From the NCBI RefSeq assembly GCF_018491765.1, contig NZ_JABWCU010000005.1, positions 124,001 through 188,000 of the forward strand: 64,000 nucleotides of DNA, given 5' to 3'. Position numbers and translations under genes: made by a program. The notes beneath the pieces are model-generated. The model ran no database searches. It had not been told where the DNA came from and saw only the letters and a list, made by a program, of their open reading frames with translations. The stretch comes from Novosphingobium profundi. Lineage in GTDB: Bacteria > Pseudomonadota > Alphaproteobacteria > Sphingomonadales > Sphingomonadaceae. Positions 44,149-53,018 of the stretch are shown here, piece after piece (within the stretch, counting starts at the first letter, position 1; each line of letters begins with the position of its first letter).

Positions 44149-46242
44149 ATGCTCCGTCAGTACGAACTAGTTGAACGCGTCAAGGAATACGCGCCCGAGG
44201 CCGACGAGGCCTTGCTGAACCGTGCCTACGTCTACACGGTGCAGAAACACGGCACCCAGAAGCGCGCGAGTGGCGACCCCTATTTCTCGCACCCGGTCGA
44301 AGTCGCCGGCCTCATGACCGAGCTCAAGCTCGACCAGCAGACGATCATTACCGCACTGCTCCACGACACCGTCGAGGATACGCTGGCGACGACCGAGGAG
44401 ATCGAGAAACTCTTCGGTCCCGACGTCGCGCGGCTGGTCGACGGCGTCACCAAGCTCTCCAAGATCGAGGTGATGACCGAGAACGAGCGCGCGGCGGAGA
44501 ACTTGCGCAAGTTCCTGCTGGCGATGAGCGAGGACTTGCGCGTCCTGCTCGTCAAGCTCGCCGATCGTCTCCACAACATGCGCACGCTCCACTTCATCAA
44601 GAAGCCCGAGAAGCGCCAGCGCATCGCGCGCGAGACCATGGAGATCTACGCGCCGCTTGCCGAACGCGTGGGCATGTACGAATACATGCGCGAGATGCAG
44701 CTGCTCGCTTTCGAGCAGCTCGAGCCCGAGGGCTACGCCACGATCACGGGGCGCCTCGCGCAGATCCGCAGCCAGGAAGGTGGGCAGGTCGACGCGATTG
44801 CCCTTGCCATCAAGCAGGCGCTCGCCGAGGCGGGCATCGCGGTGGAAGTGACGGGCCGCGAAAAGCATCCCTATTCGATCTGGCGCAAGATGAAGGAGCG
44901 CCACGTCTCCTTCGAGCAGATCACCGACATCATGGCCTTTCGCGTGCTCACCGAGAACGCGGACGACTGCTACCGGGCGCTCGGCGTCCTGCACCAGCAC
45001 TGGCAGATGATCCCCGGGCGCTTCAAGGACTACATCTCGACGCCCAAGACCAACGGCTATCAGTCGCTCCACACCGCGCTCATCTACGAGAACTCGATGC
45101 GCATGGAAGTGCAGGTCCGCACGCGGGAAATGCACCGCCTCAACGAGTTCGGGCTTGCGGCGCACTGGGCCTACAAGCAGGGTGGCTCGCGTCCCGACGG
45201 GCAGGTGGGCTGGCTGCGCGACCTCATCGAGATCGTCGACAACACGCACGACGCCGAGGAACTGCTCGAGAACACCAAGCTCGCGATCTACCACGACCGC
45301 ATCTTTGCCTTTACCCCCAAGGGCGCGCTGCACCAGTTGCCCAAGGGCTCGACAGCGGTCGACTTCGCCTTCGCGGTCCATACGGACCTCGGCACCTCGG
45401 CGGTCGGCGCCAAGATCAACAGCCGCCACATGCCCTTGCGCACGCGCCTCAACAACGGCGACGTCGTCGAGATCATCAAGAGCGAGGGCTCCGAGCCGCA
45501 GCTGTCCTGGCTGGGCTTCGTCGTCACCGGCAAGGCGCGCGCGGCGATCCGGCGCGCGGTGCGGGCCAAGGAACGCGCCGAAGTGGCCGAAATCGGCTCC
45601 AAGCTGTTCGACGAGATATCCTCGCGCCTGCCCCAGCGGATCGGCAAGAAGGCGCTGAGCAGCGCGCTCGAGCGGCTCGCCATGCGCGACGAGGAAGACC
45701 TCATGTTCGCGATCGGCTCGGCGCACGTGACCGACCGCGAGGTGATGGAAGCGCTCCTCCCGGGCAGCACCGCGACGATGCCCAACGACCCGGAATGGAC
45801 CCGCAGCGAGAAGGCGATCTCGATCAAGGGGCTGACGCCGGGGATGGGCTTCGAGCTCGCCCGCTGTTGCCACCCGGTTCCCGGTGACCGCATCATCGGA
45901 CTGCGCCGGCCCGATCACAAGGTCGAGGTCCACACCATCGACTGTCTGACATTGGCCGAGGGTGCCGACGCGGATTGGCTCGACTTGTCGTGGGGATCGC
46001 GCACCACCGGCGCGACCGGGCGGTTGCGCCTCGTGCTCTACAACCGGCCGGGCACGCTTGCGGAAGTCACCCAGATTTTTGCCAACGCCCACGCCAACGT
46101 CGCCGCGCTCAACATCGTCCAGCGCGACGACCATTTCGGCACCTACGAGGTCAGCCTCGAGGTGGCCGACCTCGCGCACCTCACCCGCATCGTCGCGGCG
46201 CTGCGGGCAAGTGCGGCGGTGACCGACGCCGAAAGGCTTTGA
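44149..46242 (+). CDS. Bifunctional (p)ppGpp synthetase/hydrolase
   Basis: 697 aa from the ATG at 44149. HD hydrolase domain: GDPYFSHPVEVAGL, ALLHDTVEDTLAT, KLADRLHNMRTL. Synthetase domain: GREKHPYSIWRKMKERH, DIMAFRVLTENADDCYRALG, PGRFKDYISTPKTNGYQSLH, EVQVRTREMHRLNEFGLAAH. TGS follows (RIFAFTPKGALHQLPKGSTAVDFA), then a zinc-finger/helical part with ARCCHPVPGD, and a C-terminal ACT domain. Both halves keep catalytic motifs, so it is the single Rsh enzyme usual in alphaproteobacteria, controlling the stringent response. Confidence 0.96.
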   Translation: MLRQYELVERVKEYAPEADEALLNRAYVYTVQKHGTQKRASGDPYFSHPVEVAGLMTELKLDQQTIITALLHDTVEDTLATTEEIEKLFGPDVARLVDGVTKLSKIEVMTENERAAENLRKFLLAMSEDLRVLLVKLADRLHNMRTLHFIKKPEKRQRIARETMEIYAPLAERVGMYEYMREMQLLAFEQLEPEGYATITGRLAQIRSQEGGQVDAIALAIKQALAEAGIAVEVTGREKHPYSIWRKMKERHVSFEQITDIMAFRVLTENADDCYRALGVLHQHWQMIPGRFKDYISTPKTNGYQSLHTALIYENSMRMEVQVRTREMHRLNEFGLAAHWAYKQGGSRPDGQVGWLRDLIEIVDNTHDAEELLENTKLAIYHDRIFAFTPKGALHQLPKGSTAVDFAFAVHTDLGTSAVGAKINSRHMPLRTRLNNGDVVEIIKSEGSEPQLSWLGFVVTGKARAAIRRAVRAKERAEVAEIGSKLFDEISSRLPQRIGKKALSSALERLAMRDEEDLMFAIGSAHVTDREVMEALLPGSTATMPNDPEWTRSEKAISIKGLTPGMGFELARCCHPVPGDRIIGLRRPDHKVEVHTIDCLTLAEGADADWLDLSWGSRTTGATGRLRLVLYNRPGTLAEVTQIFANAHANVAALNIVQRDDHFGTYEVSLEVADLAHLTRIVAALRASAAVTDAERL

Positions 46243-46256
46243 AGAAAACAAAAATT

Positions 46257-46276
46257 CAAGGGGTTATGACCCCTTG
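46257..46276 (+). terminator. Hairpin after the rsh gene
   Basis: CAAGGGGT-TATG-ACCCCTTG is a perfect 8-bp stem 14 nt after the stop codon. No U-run follows. Confidence 0.55.
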
Positions 46277-46292
46277 ACCCCATGACCGTCGC

Positions 46293-46369
46293 GCTCACCG
46301 TTACCGACCGAGGTCGCGTGCGAACGGTGAGCAAGTCCGTTCCGGGAGCCCGAGGGCGATGGCCCTCGG
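46293..46369. repeat. Two further hairpins in the rsh/DUF1905 gap
   Basis: GCTCACCGTT (46293-46302) pairs with AACGGTGAGC (46323-46332), and CCGAGGGC (46350-46357) with GCCCTCGG (46362-46369, GATG loop). With the hairpin at 46257 this makes three exact stems in a 177-nt convergent gap. Confidence 0.5.
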
Positions 46370-46419
46370 AACCTGCTTTCGGACTTCCTGTGGTCGTGCC
46401 GACTTCGTAAAACGGGTTC

Positions 46420-46737
46420 TTAGAACTCCAGTTCGACCTGAACCGCGTCGCCTTCGCCAAGATCCTCGGCCTTGCGCACAGCGGCCTTGACCGGAAGCAG
46501 CCAGCCTCCGTCGGACTTGCTCGGGAAGACCGAGGTGGCAAAGGCGGTCTCGCCGATGCGCGCCCTGACCTTGAGCGAGCCGAACCCGCGCCCGAGCCCT
46601 TCGAGCTTGCGCATCAGGGCGGTGGCGCTGAGCGTTTCGGCGGCTGCATCGGTCAGCGTCACGAAGAACCAGGTTCCCCCGTTGGCGCCGCCCGTCCAGC
46701 GCCAGAGCTGGCCGGTGTGTACGAGGCTCTCGGTCAT
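46420..46737 (-). CDS. DUF1905 domain protein
   Basis: 105 aa from the ATG at 46737, which overlaps the cyclophilin stop (ATGA). WRWTGGANGGTWFFVTL, GSLKVRARIGETAFATSVFP and GWLLPVKAAVRKAEDLGEGD match DUF1905 as I know it, a small beta-barrel domain that in other proteins is fused to a YdeI/OmpD-like segment, missing here. Function unknown; co-transcribed with the isomerase upstream. Confidence 0.8.
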   Translation of the reverse strand: MTESLVHTGQLWRWTGGANGGTWFFVTLTDAAAETLSATALMRKLEGLGRGFGSLKVRARIGETAFATSVFPSKSDGGWLLPVKAAVRKAEDLGEGDAVQVELEF

Positions 46738-47690
46738 CGCGCGATCCGGCGGATCGGCACGGGCGCGTTGCACAAGTCCACGCCGCCCGCTGGCTGCAGG
46801 TAGAACCCATCCTTGCGGTTGGCCCGCGCGTGGAGATAGGCGGCGAAGCTGGCGCTGCCCGTCGCGAGGTATTCGTATGCCGGCAGGCCCGTCACTTCGG
46901 TGCCCATGCGCACCGAGAGGATCGGCGTGCGGTCAGCCTCGCGCGTGAAAAAGCCCATCGCACCGGGGCCACGCGGCAAGGCGGAGAGGAACTCCATCCC
47001 CTCGATCACCCGGCCGACCACGGCGATGTTGCGGTCGAGCTGGCGCGGCGCTTGTCCGATCACCGCATAGAGTTCCGCGCCGGTGCCGGTATCGGGCGAC
47101 ATGTCGCGCCCGACGCCGACCGAGGCGTAGCAGTGGACCGGCCAGGACGCGGTGGCGTTCCCGGCAATCGGCCATCCCGCGACGAAGCCGTTGCGCGGCG
47201 CATAGGCATCGCTTCCGAGCGCGCCGTCCTTCGGCAGCGCAGCGGCAGGGGCGGTGTATTCGCCTGGCGGTACGGCACGCAGGCCCGAGGGCAGGGCCTT
47301 GGCCCTGGCGGTGTCACCGTTCGTATCCGCCGCCTCGCCCTCGGAATTGGGATCGCCCCACTGCACGACGTAGTTGTCCTGGACGCGCACCACGGCGATG
47401 CCGTCGTACCAGCGCGCGGCGACGAGCTTGCGCATGTTGTCGACCCAGCCTTGCGAGAAGGGTTTGGGCAGGAGTTGGATCACGACGCGGCGCGGCGTGC
47501 CCGAGATGTCGGGGGCAAGGTCCATGACCATGAGATCGGCGGGATCGATTCGCGTCCAGGCACTGGCCGGCGCCTTGGCGACGAGCGAGGCGGGCGTCAC
47601 CGGTTCGGGCGCGTCTTTGGCCGCCAGCGGAGAGGAAAGGGCCATGGCGGCCGCGAGCAGGGGCAGCGCCCCGTTTCGAAAAATGCGCAT
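46734..47690 (-). CDS. Cyclophilin-type peptidyl-prolyl isomerase, exported
   Basis: 318 aa from the ATG at 47690 (an upstream start at 47729 lies before the signal peptide). Signal sequence LPLLAAAMALSSPLAA. The cyclophilin core is divergent: RRVVIQLLPKPFSQGWVDNMRKLV, WYDGIAVVRVQDNYVVQWGDPNSEGE, then an inserted segment with the proline-rich GEYTAP region, ELYAVIGQAPRQLDRNIAVVGRVIEGMEFL. The catalytic arginine region is replaced by VRVQDNY, so strong isomerase activity is uncertain. Periplasmic; may act as a chaperone. Confidence 0.82.
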   Translation of the reverse strand: MRIFRNGALPLLAAAMALSSPLAAKDAPEPVTPASLVAKAPASAWTRIDPADLMVMDLAPDISGTPRRVVIQLLPKPFSQGWVDNMRKLVAARWYDGIAVVRVQDNYVVQWGDPNSEGEAADTNGDTARAKALPSGLRAVPPGEYTAPAAALPKDGALGSDAYAPRNGFVAGWPIAGNATASWPVHCYASVGVGRDMSPDTGTGAELYAVIGQAPRQLDRNIAVVGRVIEGMEFLSALPRGPGAMGFFTREADRTPILSVRMGTEVTGLPAYEYLATGSASFAAYLHARANRKDGFYLQPAGGVDLCNAPVPIRRIAR

Positions 47691-47766
47691 CGCACGACGA
47701 TGCCACGCGTTCGCCGCTTGCGAAACCACAAAAGTCCCGCTAGTGGCACGCGCTCACCAGCGATGC

Positions 47767-47857
47767 GGAGCGGTGGCCGAGTGGTCGAAGGCGCACGCCT
47801 GGAAAGTGTGTATACGTCAAAAGCGTATCGAGGGTTCGAATCCCTCCCGCTCCGCCA
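47767..47857 (+). tRNA. tRNA-Ser (anticodon GGA)
   Basis: 91 nt including encoded CCA. Acceptor GGAGCGG pairs with CCGCTCC, D-arm GGCCGAGTGGTCG, anticodon loop CTGGAAA giving GGA, a long type-II variable arm (GTGTATACGTCAAAAGCGTATC region) and T-arm GAGGGTTCGAATCCCTC, discriminator G. It is the probable integration site of the element remnant that follows. Confidence 0.95.
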
Positions 47858-47989
47858 CTGGTGGCAACACCCACATTCATAATCGCCCACGAAAAACCAA
47901 GGAATACCTTGGCTTACGTGGTGATTCGCGTCCTCCTGCATCCAGCCCCATCCACCGGTGTCCGATTGGAAATGGGGGAGAATTTGGGC

Positions 47990-48178
47990 ATGGGAAAGCT
48001 CTCTGTAACCGCTGTAAAAGCCGCCACGCGACCGGGGCGATTGGGCGACGGCGACGGCCTCTACCGCGTCGTTCAGCCGGGTGGTTCGAAAAGCTGGGTC
48101 TGCCGGGTGCAGAAGCATGGAATGCGCCGTTACCTCGGCTTGGACAGGCCCTCGTGTCGAATGCACCATCGGCGCTGA
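47990..48178 (+). pseudogene. Truncated tyrosine-type (P4-like) integrase, N-terminal stub
   Basis: From the ATG at 47990 the first ~50 residues read like the DUF4102 arm-binding domain of tRNA-targeting integrases: LSVTAVKAATRPGRLGDGDG, LYRVVQPGGSKSWVCRVQ, MRRYLGL. Similarity then ends at DRPSCRMHHRR and a stop; the catalytic domain is gone. It lies 132 nt downstream of tRNA-Ser on the same strand, the usual position of such an integrase. Not expected to be active. Confidence 0.72.
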
Positions 48179-48189
48179 CGGTCGCGATG

Positions 48190-48602
48190 GCCTGATCGGG
48201 TGGTATCTGCTCCTGCCGTTCGGGCAGCATGGGAGTATCGCCAACCCGCGCCTTCCGCTGATTTCGGAGGCCGCCTTCTTCAACCTCTCGAACATCGTCG
48301 ACATCTATCCTTCGGTGACGATCAAGCCGATCCCCTCGATCACGGTGATGGCGGTGCCCGACTTCCTGTGGCGCCAGGCTTCGGCGGACGGGGTCTACAT
48401 CGGGCCCTCGGGCTCGGCCTTCGCGGCCTATTCGGGTGGCCGGGCGATCGGCACCGACTACAATCTAGAGGCCTCCTGGCAGACCACCGACCCCCTGAGT
48501 TTCCGCCTGTTCGAAACCTATTTCGCGCGGGGCAAGGCCTTCGCTGCGGCGGGGGCCAAGAAGGGCAACGACTTCGGGGTGATGTCGAACTGCCGCATCT
48601 GA
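48190..48602 (+). pseudogene. C-terminal fragment of an alginate-export-family outer-membrane protein
   Basis: The reading frame ends with a barrel segment: SEAAFFNLSNIVDIYPSVTI, TVMAVPDFLWRQASADGVY, SAFAAYSGGRAIGTDYNLEA, WQTTDPLSFRLFETYFARG and a short tail. This matches the last third of alginate-export (AlgE-like) porins in sphingomonads: WR-DGVY, a strand with GxDYN-E, and W-TT..SF. The upstream part is missing; the frame joins integrase sequence without a signal peptide or start, so it is a remnant. Exact left end is a junction between ~48150 and 48215. Confidence 0.65.
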
Positions 48603-48652
48603 GCCCCTGACCAGGGATCCGCGACAGGGCCCTGCGCGGTGCGCGCGTGCGC

Positions 48653-51466
48653 TTAGTGCAGGGTTGCGGGCTGGTCGGTGTTCGCCCAGATCGCGACGGC
48701 CGCGCGGATCAGCGCGAGCCGCTCACCGGCGGGGACGACCTGGAGTTCGTGCTCGAGCGCTCCGGCCCGTTCGCCCAGCTCGCCCTCGCCGAAGAAGCCT
48801 GCCGTGCCCGCGAACTTGTGCAGGTCGTCGAGCAGGCCCGCGAGGGCCTCGGCGTCGGGCGGGCCAGCCGAGCTCTGGGCGGCCATGCGCGCGAAGAGAT
48901 CGGCCTTGCGCCACTCGTACATGGCCTGGAGCTGGGCAAGTTCGCCGTCGTCCTCGGGCGTTGTTTGTGCCGGGGCGCTTTCCCCGCTCACCGAGGTGGT
49001 TTCGGGCAGTTCCTGGAATCCGGCGCCCGCAATGCAGGTCGTGAGCGTCTGGATGAAGTCGGCGAGCGAGATCGGCTTGGCGAGGTGGCCTTGCATGCCG
49101 GCCGCCTTGCAGGCGCGGATGTCCTCCTCGAAGGCGTTGGCGGTGAGGCCGATGATCGGCAGTTCGTGCGCGTAGTCGCTCGCGCGCAGGTTCCGGGCCG
49201 CGGAGAGACCGTCGAGCTCGGGCATCTGCATGTCCATCAGCAGCAGGTCGTAGGGCACCCCGGCCCGGACCGCGTCCTCGACCATCTCGATGGCGACGCG
49301 GCCGTTCTCGGCGATGGCGAGGGTGATGCCGCTGCGACGCCCGATCGAGCGCATCAGCGCCTGGTTGATCTCGTTGTCCTCGGCCACGAGCACCTTGGGA
49401 GGACGCGCGCCGCTCCAGCGCAGCGGCCCGGTGGGCGCCGGTGCGGCAGCGGCGTGCGCCACCGAAGCTGCGCTCGCGGTACGCAGCGGCAGGGTCAGCG
49501 TGAAGCACGAGCCTTCGTTCTCGACACTGGCGACCTCGAGCGAGCCGCCCATGCGCAGGGCGAGTTCGCGCGAAATGGCGAGGCCCAGGCCCGAACCGCC
49601 ATACTTGCGGCCGACCGAACTGTCGGCCTGGATGAACTTGCCGAAGATCATGTCGAGGCGTCCGGCGGGAATCCCGATTCCGGTGTCCTCGACCGCGACG
49701 ACGAGGCACGGCTCGCCGCCCGCGCCCGCACGCGTGGAAATCCGCATCGTGACGTGCCCTTGGGCGGTGAACTTGACCGCGTTGTTGGCGAGGTTGAGCA
49801 GGATCTGGCGCACCCGCAGCCGGTCGCCGCGCACGAAGTCGGGGACGCTCTCGTCGATCTCGACCGCGCAGGCGAGGCTCTTGGCATCGGCCAGGGGCTG
49901 GATCGCCGCCAGCACGCTGCGCGCCTTGGCGCGGATGTCGAAGGCCTCGTCGGCGAGGTGCATGTTGCCGGTGTCGATCTTGGAGATGTCGAGGATGTCG
50001 TTGAGCAACTGGAGCATGATCCGCCCCGATTCCGCGATCATCTCGACCTGCTGGCGCTGCTCGCTTTCCAGCGGGCCGTCGAGCAGGAGCTCGGTGAAGC
50101 CGATCACCCCGTTCATCGGCGTGCGGATCTCGTGGCTCATGTTGGCGAGGAACGAGGACTTGGCCTCGGTCGCGGCTTGCGCCTTGCGCTGCGACACCTC
50201 GAGTTCCTCGACAAGGCGCTTCGAACTGGTGATGTCGAAGACCACGCCGATGAAGGCGCTGATCGCGCCGTTCTCGTCGATCTCGGGGCGCGCCAGGGCG
50301 TGGCCCCAGACCGTCGTTCCGTCGGCATGGACGAAGCGCAGGTCGCGCTCGAATTCGCCGCCGGTGGTGATGGCGTGGACCCAGGCGGCGTCGGCGCCCG
50401 CGCGGTCGTCGGGATGGAGCGCGCGGGTCCAGCTGTCGCTTTCCCAGATACCGTGCGGCACGCCCGCCATCGCGAGCCAGGCGCGGTTCACGTACGTCGC
50501 GTTGCCCTGCGCGTCGGTGCGGAAGATGCCCGCGGGCGAGAGGTTGGAGAGCGCCTGGAACCGTCGCTCGCTCGAGGCCAGCGCAAGATTGGCCTTGCGC
50601 ATGTGGGCGAGGATCGAGGTGACCGGCAGGCTCATGGCGAAATTGGCCGCGAGGAAGGCCTGGAGCACCACCAGCTCCTCGTTGATGCGCCCCTGCACCA
50701 GCGTCACCGGGCCGCTCGCGCTGGCGGTAAGCGTGATCGAGATGGCCGCCACGATCAGGATCGCGATGGCCGCGCCCAGGCTGCCGAGGCGGAAGGCGCA
50801 GATCATCATGATCGGCGAGACGAAGAACAGCAGCGGGTATCTCGACTGGAGGAAGACCGCGGCAGTTACGAACGCGGTGCTGAGCAGGATGCCGCTCCAT
50901 TCCGCCGCGCTGCGCGGTTCGGCGTTGAGGCGCCCGGCAAGCGCGTCGCTGAAGATCCAGATACAGGGCGTGATGAGGACGATGCTGAGCGCGTCGGTGA
51001 GCCACCACATGGCGTAGACGTCGAAGAACGCGGCACCCTCGATGCCCAGCACTGCCATCGCGACGAGCGCGCCGGTCGCCGGTGCGAGCACGCCCCCCAT
51101 GAACAGGAAGGTCATGAGCTCGCGGATGTCCTCCATGTCCGGGCGGGCGAGCCCGGCGCTGCGCAAGCCGAGAAAGGCGACGGCGATCTCGACCGCATTG
51201 GCCAGGGCGAGCCCCGCCGCGCGTCCCGGCGCATCGCCGCCCAGCGTGTTCGAGACGACATTCGCCGCGAAGACGACGAGCAGGAGGACGAGGTCGAAAC
51301 GGGCGCGGCGCGCCATGATCGCGATGATCACCGCGTTGGGCAGCCAGATCGCGGCAATGCGGCTCTCGGCGCGCGTAAGTTCGACGCCGATATAGGCGAG
51401 CACGCCGAAGAGAACGGCCATGGCGGCGTAGCGGGCGAAGCCGCGGGCGAGGGACACTCCATCCAT
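48653..51466 (-). CDS. MASE1-PAS hybrid sensor histidine kinase with receiver and Hpt domains
   Basis: 937 aa from the ATG at 51466, with AGGAG 8 nt upstream inside the end of the GT2 gene. An N-terminal MASE1-type membrane sensor (~8 spans, residues ~1-290) is followed by PAS (NLSPAGIFRTDAQGNATYVNRAW), HisKA with His in FLANMSHEIRTPMNG, HATPase (LRQILLNLANNAVKF, DTGIGIP, YGGSGLGLAIS), a receiver (VLVAEDNEINQALM, Asp in LLLMDMQMPELDG, TANAFEEDI) and a C-terminal Hpt (His in DLHKFAGTAGFF). A full phosphorelay in one chain. Last gene of the operon that starts with the receiver protein at 55558. Confidence 0.92.
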   Translation of the reverse strand: MDGVSLARGFARYAAMAVLFGVLAYIGVELTRAESRIAAIWLPNAVIIAIMARRARFDLVLLLVVFAANVVSNTLGGDAPGRAAGLALANAVEIAVAFLGLRSAGLARPDMEDIRELMTFLFMGGVLAPATGALVAMAVLGIEGAAFFDVYAMWWLTDALSIVLITPCIWIFSDALAGRLNAEPRSAAEWSGILLSTAFVTAAVFLQSRYPLLFFVSPIMMICAFRLGSLGAAIAILIVAAISITLTASASGPVTLVQGRINEELVVLQAFLAANFAMSLPVTSILAHMRKANLALASSERRFQALSNLSPAGIFRTDAQGNATYVNRAWLAMAGVPHGIWESDSWTRALHPDDRAGADAAWVHAITTGGEFERDLRFVHADGTTVWGHALARPEIDENGAISAFIGVVFDITSSKRLVEELEVSQRKAQAATEAKSSFLANMSHEIRTPMNGVIGFTELLLDGPLESEQRQQVEMIAESGRIMLQLLNDILDISKIDTGNMHLADEAFDIRAKARSVLAAIQPLADAKSLACAVEIDESVPDFVRGDRLRVRQILLNLANNAVKFTAQGHVTMRISTRAGAGGEPCLVVAVEDTGIGIPAGRLDMIFGKFIQADSSVGRKYGGSGLGLAISRELALRMGGSLEVASVENEGSCFTLTLPLRTASAASVAHAAAAPAPTGPLRWSGARPPKVLVAEDNEINQALMRSIGRRSGITLAIAENGRVAIEMVEDAVRAGVPYDLLLMDMQMPELDGLSAARNLRASDYAHELPIIGLTANAFEEDIRACKAAGMQGHLAKPISLADFIQTLTTCIAGAGFQELPETTSVSGESAPAQTTPEDDGELAQLQAMYEWRKADLFARMAAQSSAGPPDAEALAGLLDDLHKFAGTAGFFGEGELGERAGALEHELQVVPAGERLALIRAAVAIWANTDQPATLH

Positions 51467-51470
51467 GCGG

Positions 51471-53018
51471 CTAGCTCCTGCGGGCAAGGTCTGGCGTCTC
51501 GGTGCGCACGGGGACGCTCTCTTCGAGCGGGGCGGGAGCGCTGTCGGGGGGCTGGCGACGATCGCCGGCCAGCGGCCAGGCGGTCTTGCCGGCGGGATCG
51601 GTGGAAAAGCCGCGCCGGGGCACCGCCGCCCAGGCGGTCTCGCCGCGAAAGAAGCGGACGATACCACGCAGGCGGAACACGAGGTTGGCCTGGCGGTAGC
51701 CGAAGTTTTCGAACACGGCGGCCAGCGCCACGCGCATCAGGTCGGCGGCGGTCGGCGTACGGCGCAGCTGATGTTCCTCAAGCGCGAGGGTGGCCACGCT
51801 GATCGCGGTGCCGAAGACGAAGGTGAGGCTGAGGAAGGCGAGCGCGGTCGTCGCATCGAGAATGCCCAGCGCAAAACCGATCGGGAAGATCAGGTAACCC
51901 AGCAGTTCGGCGGGCGGTCCGACCACGTCCTCGAGCACGAGCAGGGGCAGGGCAAGCAGGCCGATCCGGCCATAGCGCGGATTGCCCAACATCGCGCGGT
52001 GGCGCACCAGCGTCTCGAGCGCGCCCTGCTGCCATCGCATGCGCTGGTTGCGAAGGCCCGCGAGCGTGGCCGGGGCCTCGGTCCAGCAGACGATCTCGGG
52101 GACGAAATCGATGCGGTAGTCGCGCTTGTTTTCGCGCATGTGGCGGTGCAGGCGGGTCACGATCTCGAGGTCTTCGCCCACGGTGTCGTGGCGATAGCCG
52201 CCGATCTCGACGAGAAGCTCGCGCCGGAAGATCCCGAAGGCGCCCGAGATGAGCGTGAGAATGCCGATCTGGGCATTGGCGACGCGCGCGGTGAGGAAGG
52301 CGCGCATGTATTCGACGATCTGGAAACGCGGGAGCCATTCCTTCGCGATCCCGATCGCCTCGATGTGCCCGCCGCGCACGCGGCTGCCGTTGACGATGCG
52401 GATCGCGCCGCCCACCGCGATGAGCGAGCCTTCGTCGGACATGAAGGGTTCGGTCGCGCGCAGGAGGCCGTCGGGTTCGATCAGCGAATCGGCGTCGATC
52501 ACGCAGACCAGCGGGGTGATGGCAAAGCCGATCCCCGCGTTCGCGGCATCGGCCTTGCGCCCGTTCTCCTTGTCGACGAGAAGCAGGTTGGGGTGTTGGC
52601 GCGAGGCGTAGACGCCCCGGATACGGGTGTGCTGCAAGGCGACCACCTGCTGGCGGTCGGTGGGGTGCATGGCAAAGGCCTCGATCATCCGCGCGAGCGT
52701 CGCGTCCTTCGAGCCGTCGTTGACGACGATGACTTCGTGCTCGGGATAGTGCAGCGCGAGCAGGGCCTTGACGCTCTCGACGATGGATAGCTCCTCGTTG
52801 AAGGCGGGCGCGATCACGCTGACCGGCGGGGCCAGCCCTTCGCACCGCGACCACAAGTCGATCGAGCGCGGCGATGGGCGGATCCTGCGCACGAAGTACC
52901 AGGCGGCGATCGCCAGCTGCACCACCGAGACCGCGTTGCGTGCGATCACCACGAGGAGACAGATCCAGGCGAGCGCGAGAACCGTGGTGGCGAGCGGGTC
53001 CGTGAGGGCGGGCATCAT
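51471..53018 (-). CDS. Membrane glycosyltransferase family 2 (PgaC/cellulose-synthase-like)
   Basis: 515 aa. The ATG at 53018 overlaps the HEAT gene stop. One N-terminal span (LALAWICLLVVIARN), then the GT-A domain: SVIAPAFNEELSIVESVKAL, VIVVNDGSKDATL, CVIDADSLIEPDGLL (DxD), TVGEDLEIVTRLHRHM (TED-like ED) and QRMRWQQGALETL (QxxRW). Three or four C-terminal spans (LLALPLLVLEDVVGPP onward) complete a processive synthase topology. Likely polymerises and moves a polysaccharide across the inner membrane from a nucleotide sugar (substrate unknown). It ends 4 nt before the kinase start. Confidence 0.9.
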   Translation of the reverse strand: MMPALTDPLATTVLALAWICLLVVIARNAVSVVQLAIAAWYFVRRIRPSPRSIDLWSRCEGLAPPVSVIAPAFNEELSIVESVKALLALHYPEHEVIVVNDGSKDATLARMIEAFAMHPTDRQQVVALQHTRIRGVYASRQHPNLLLVDKENGRKADAANAGIGFAITPLVCVIDADSLIEPDGLLRATEPFMSDEGSLIAVGGAIRIVNGSRVRGGHIEAIGIAKEWLPRFQIVEYMRAFLTARVANAQIGILTLISGAFGIFRRELLVEIGGYRHDTVGEDLEIVTRLHRHMRENKRDYRIDFVPEIVCWTEAPATLAGLRNQRMRWQQGALETLVRHRAMLGNPRYGRIGLLALPLLVLEDVVGPPAELLGYLIFPIGFALGILDATTALAFLSLTFVFGTAISVATLALEEHQLRRTPTAADLMRVALAAVFENFGYRQANLVFRLRGIVRFFRGETAWAAVPRRGFSTDPAGKTAWPLAGDRRQPPDSAPAPLEESVPVRTETPDLARRS

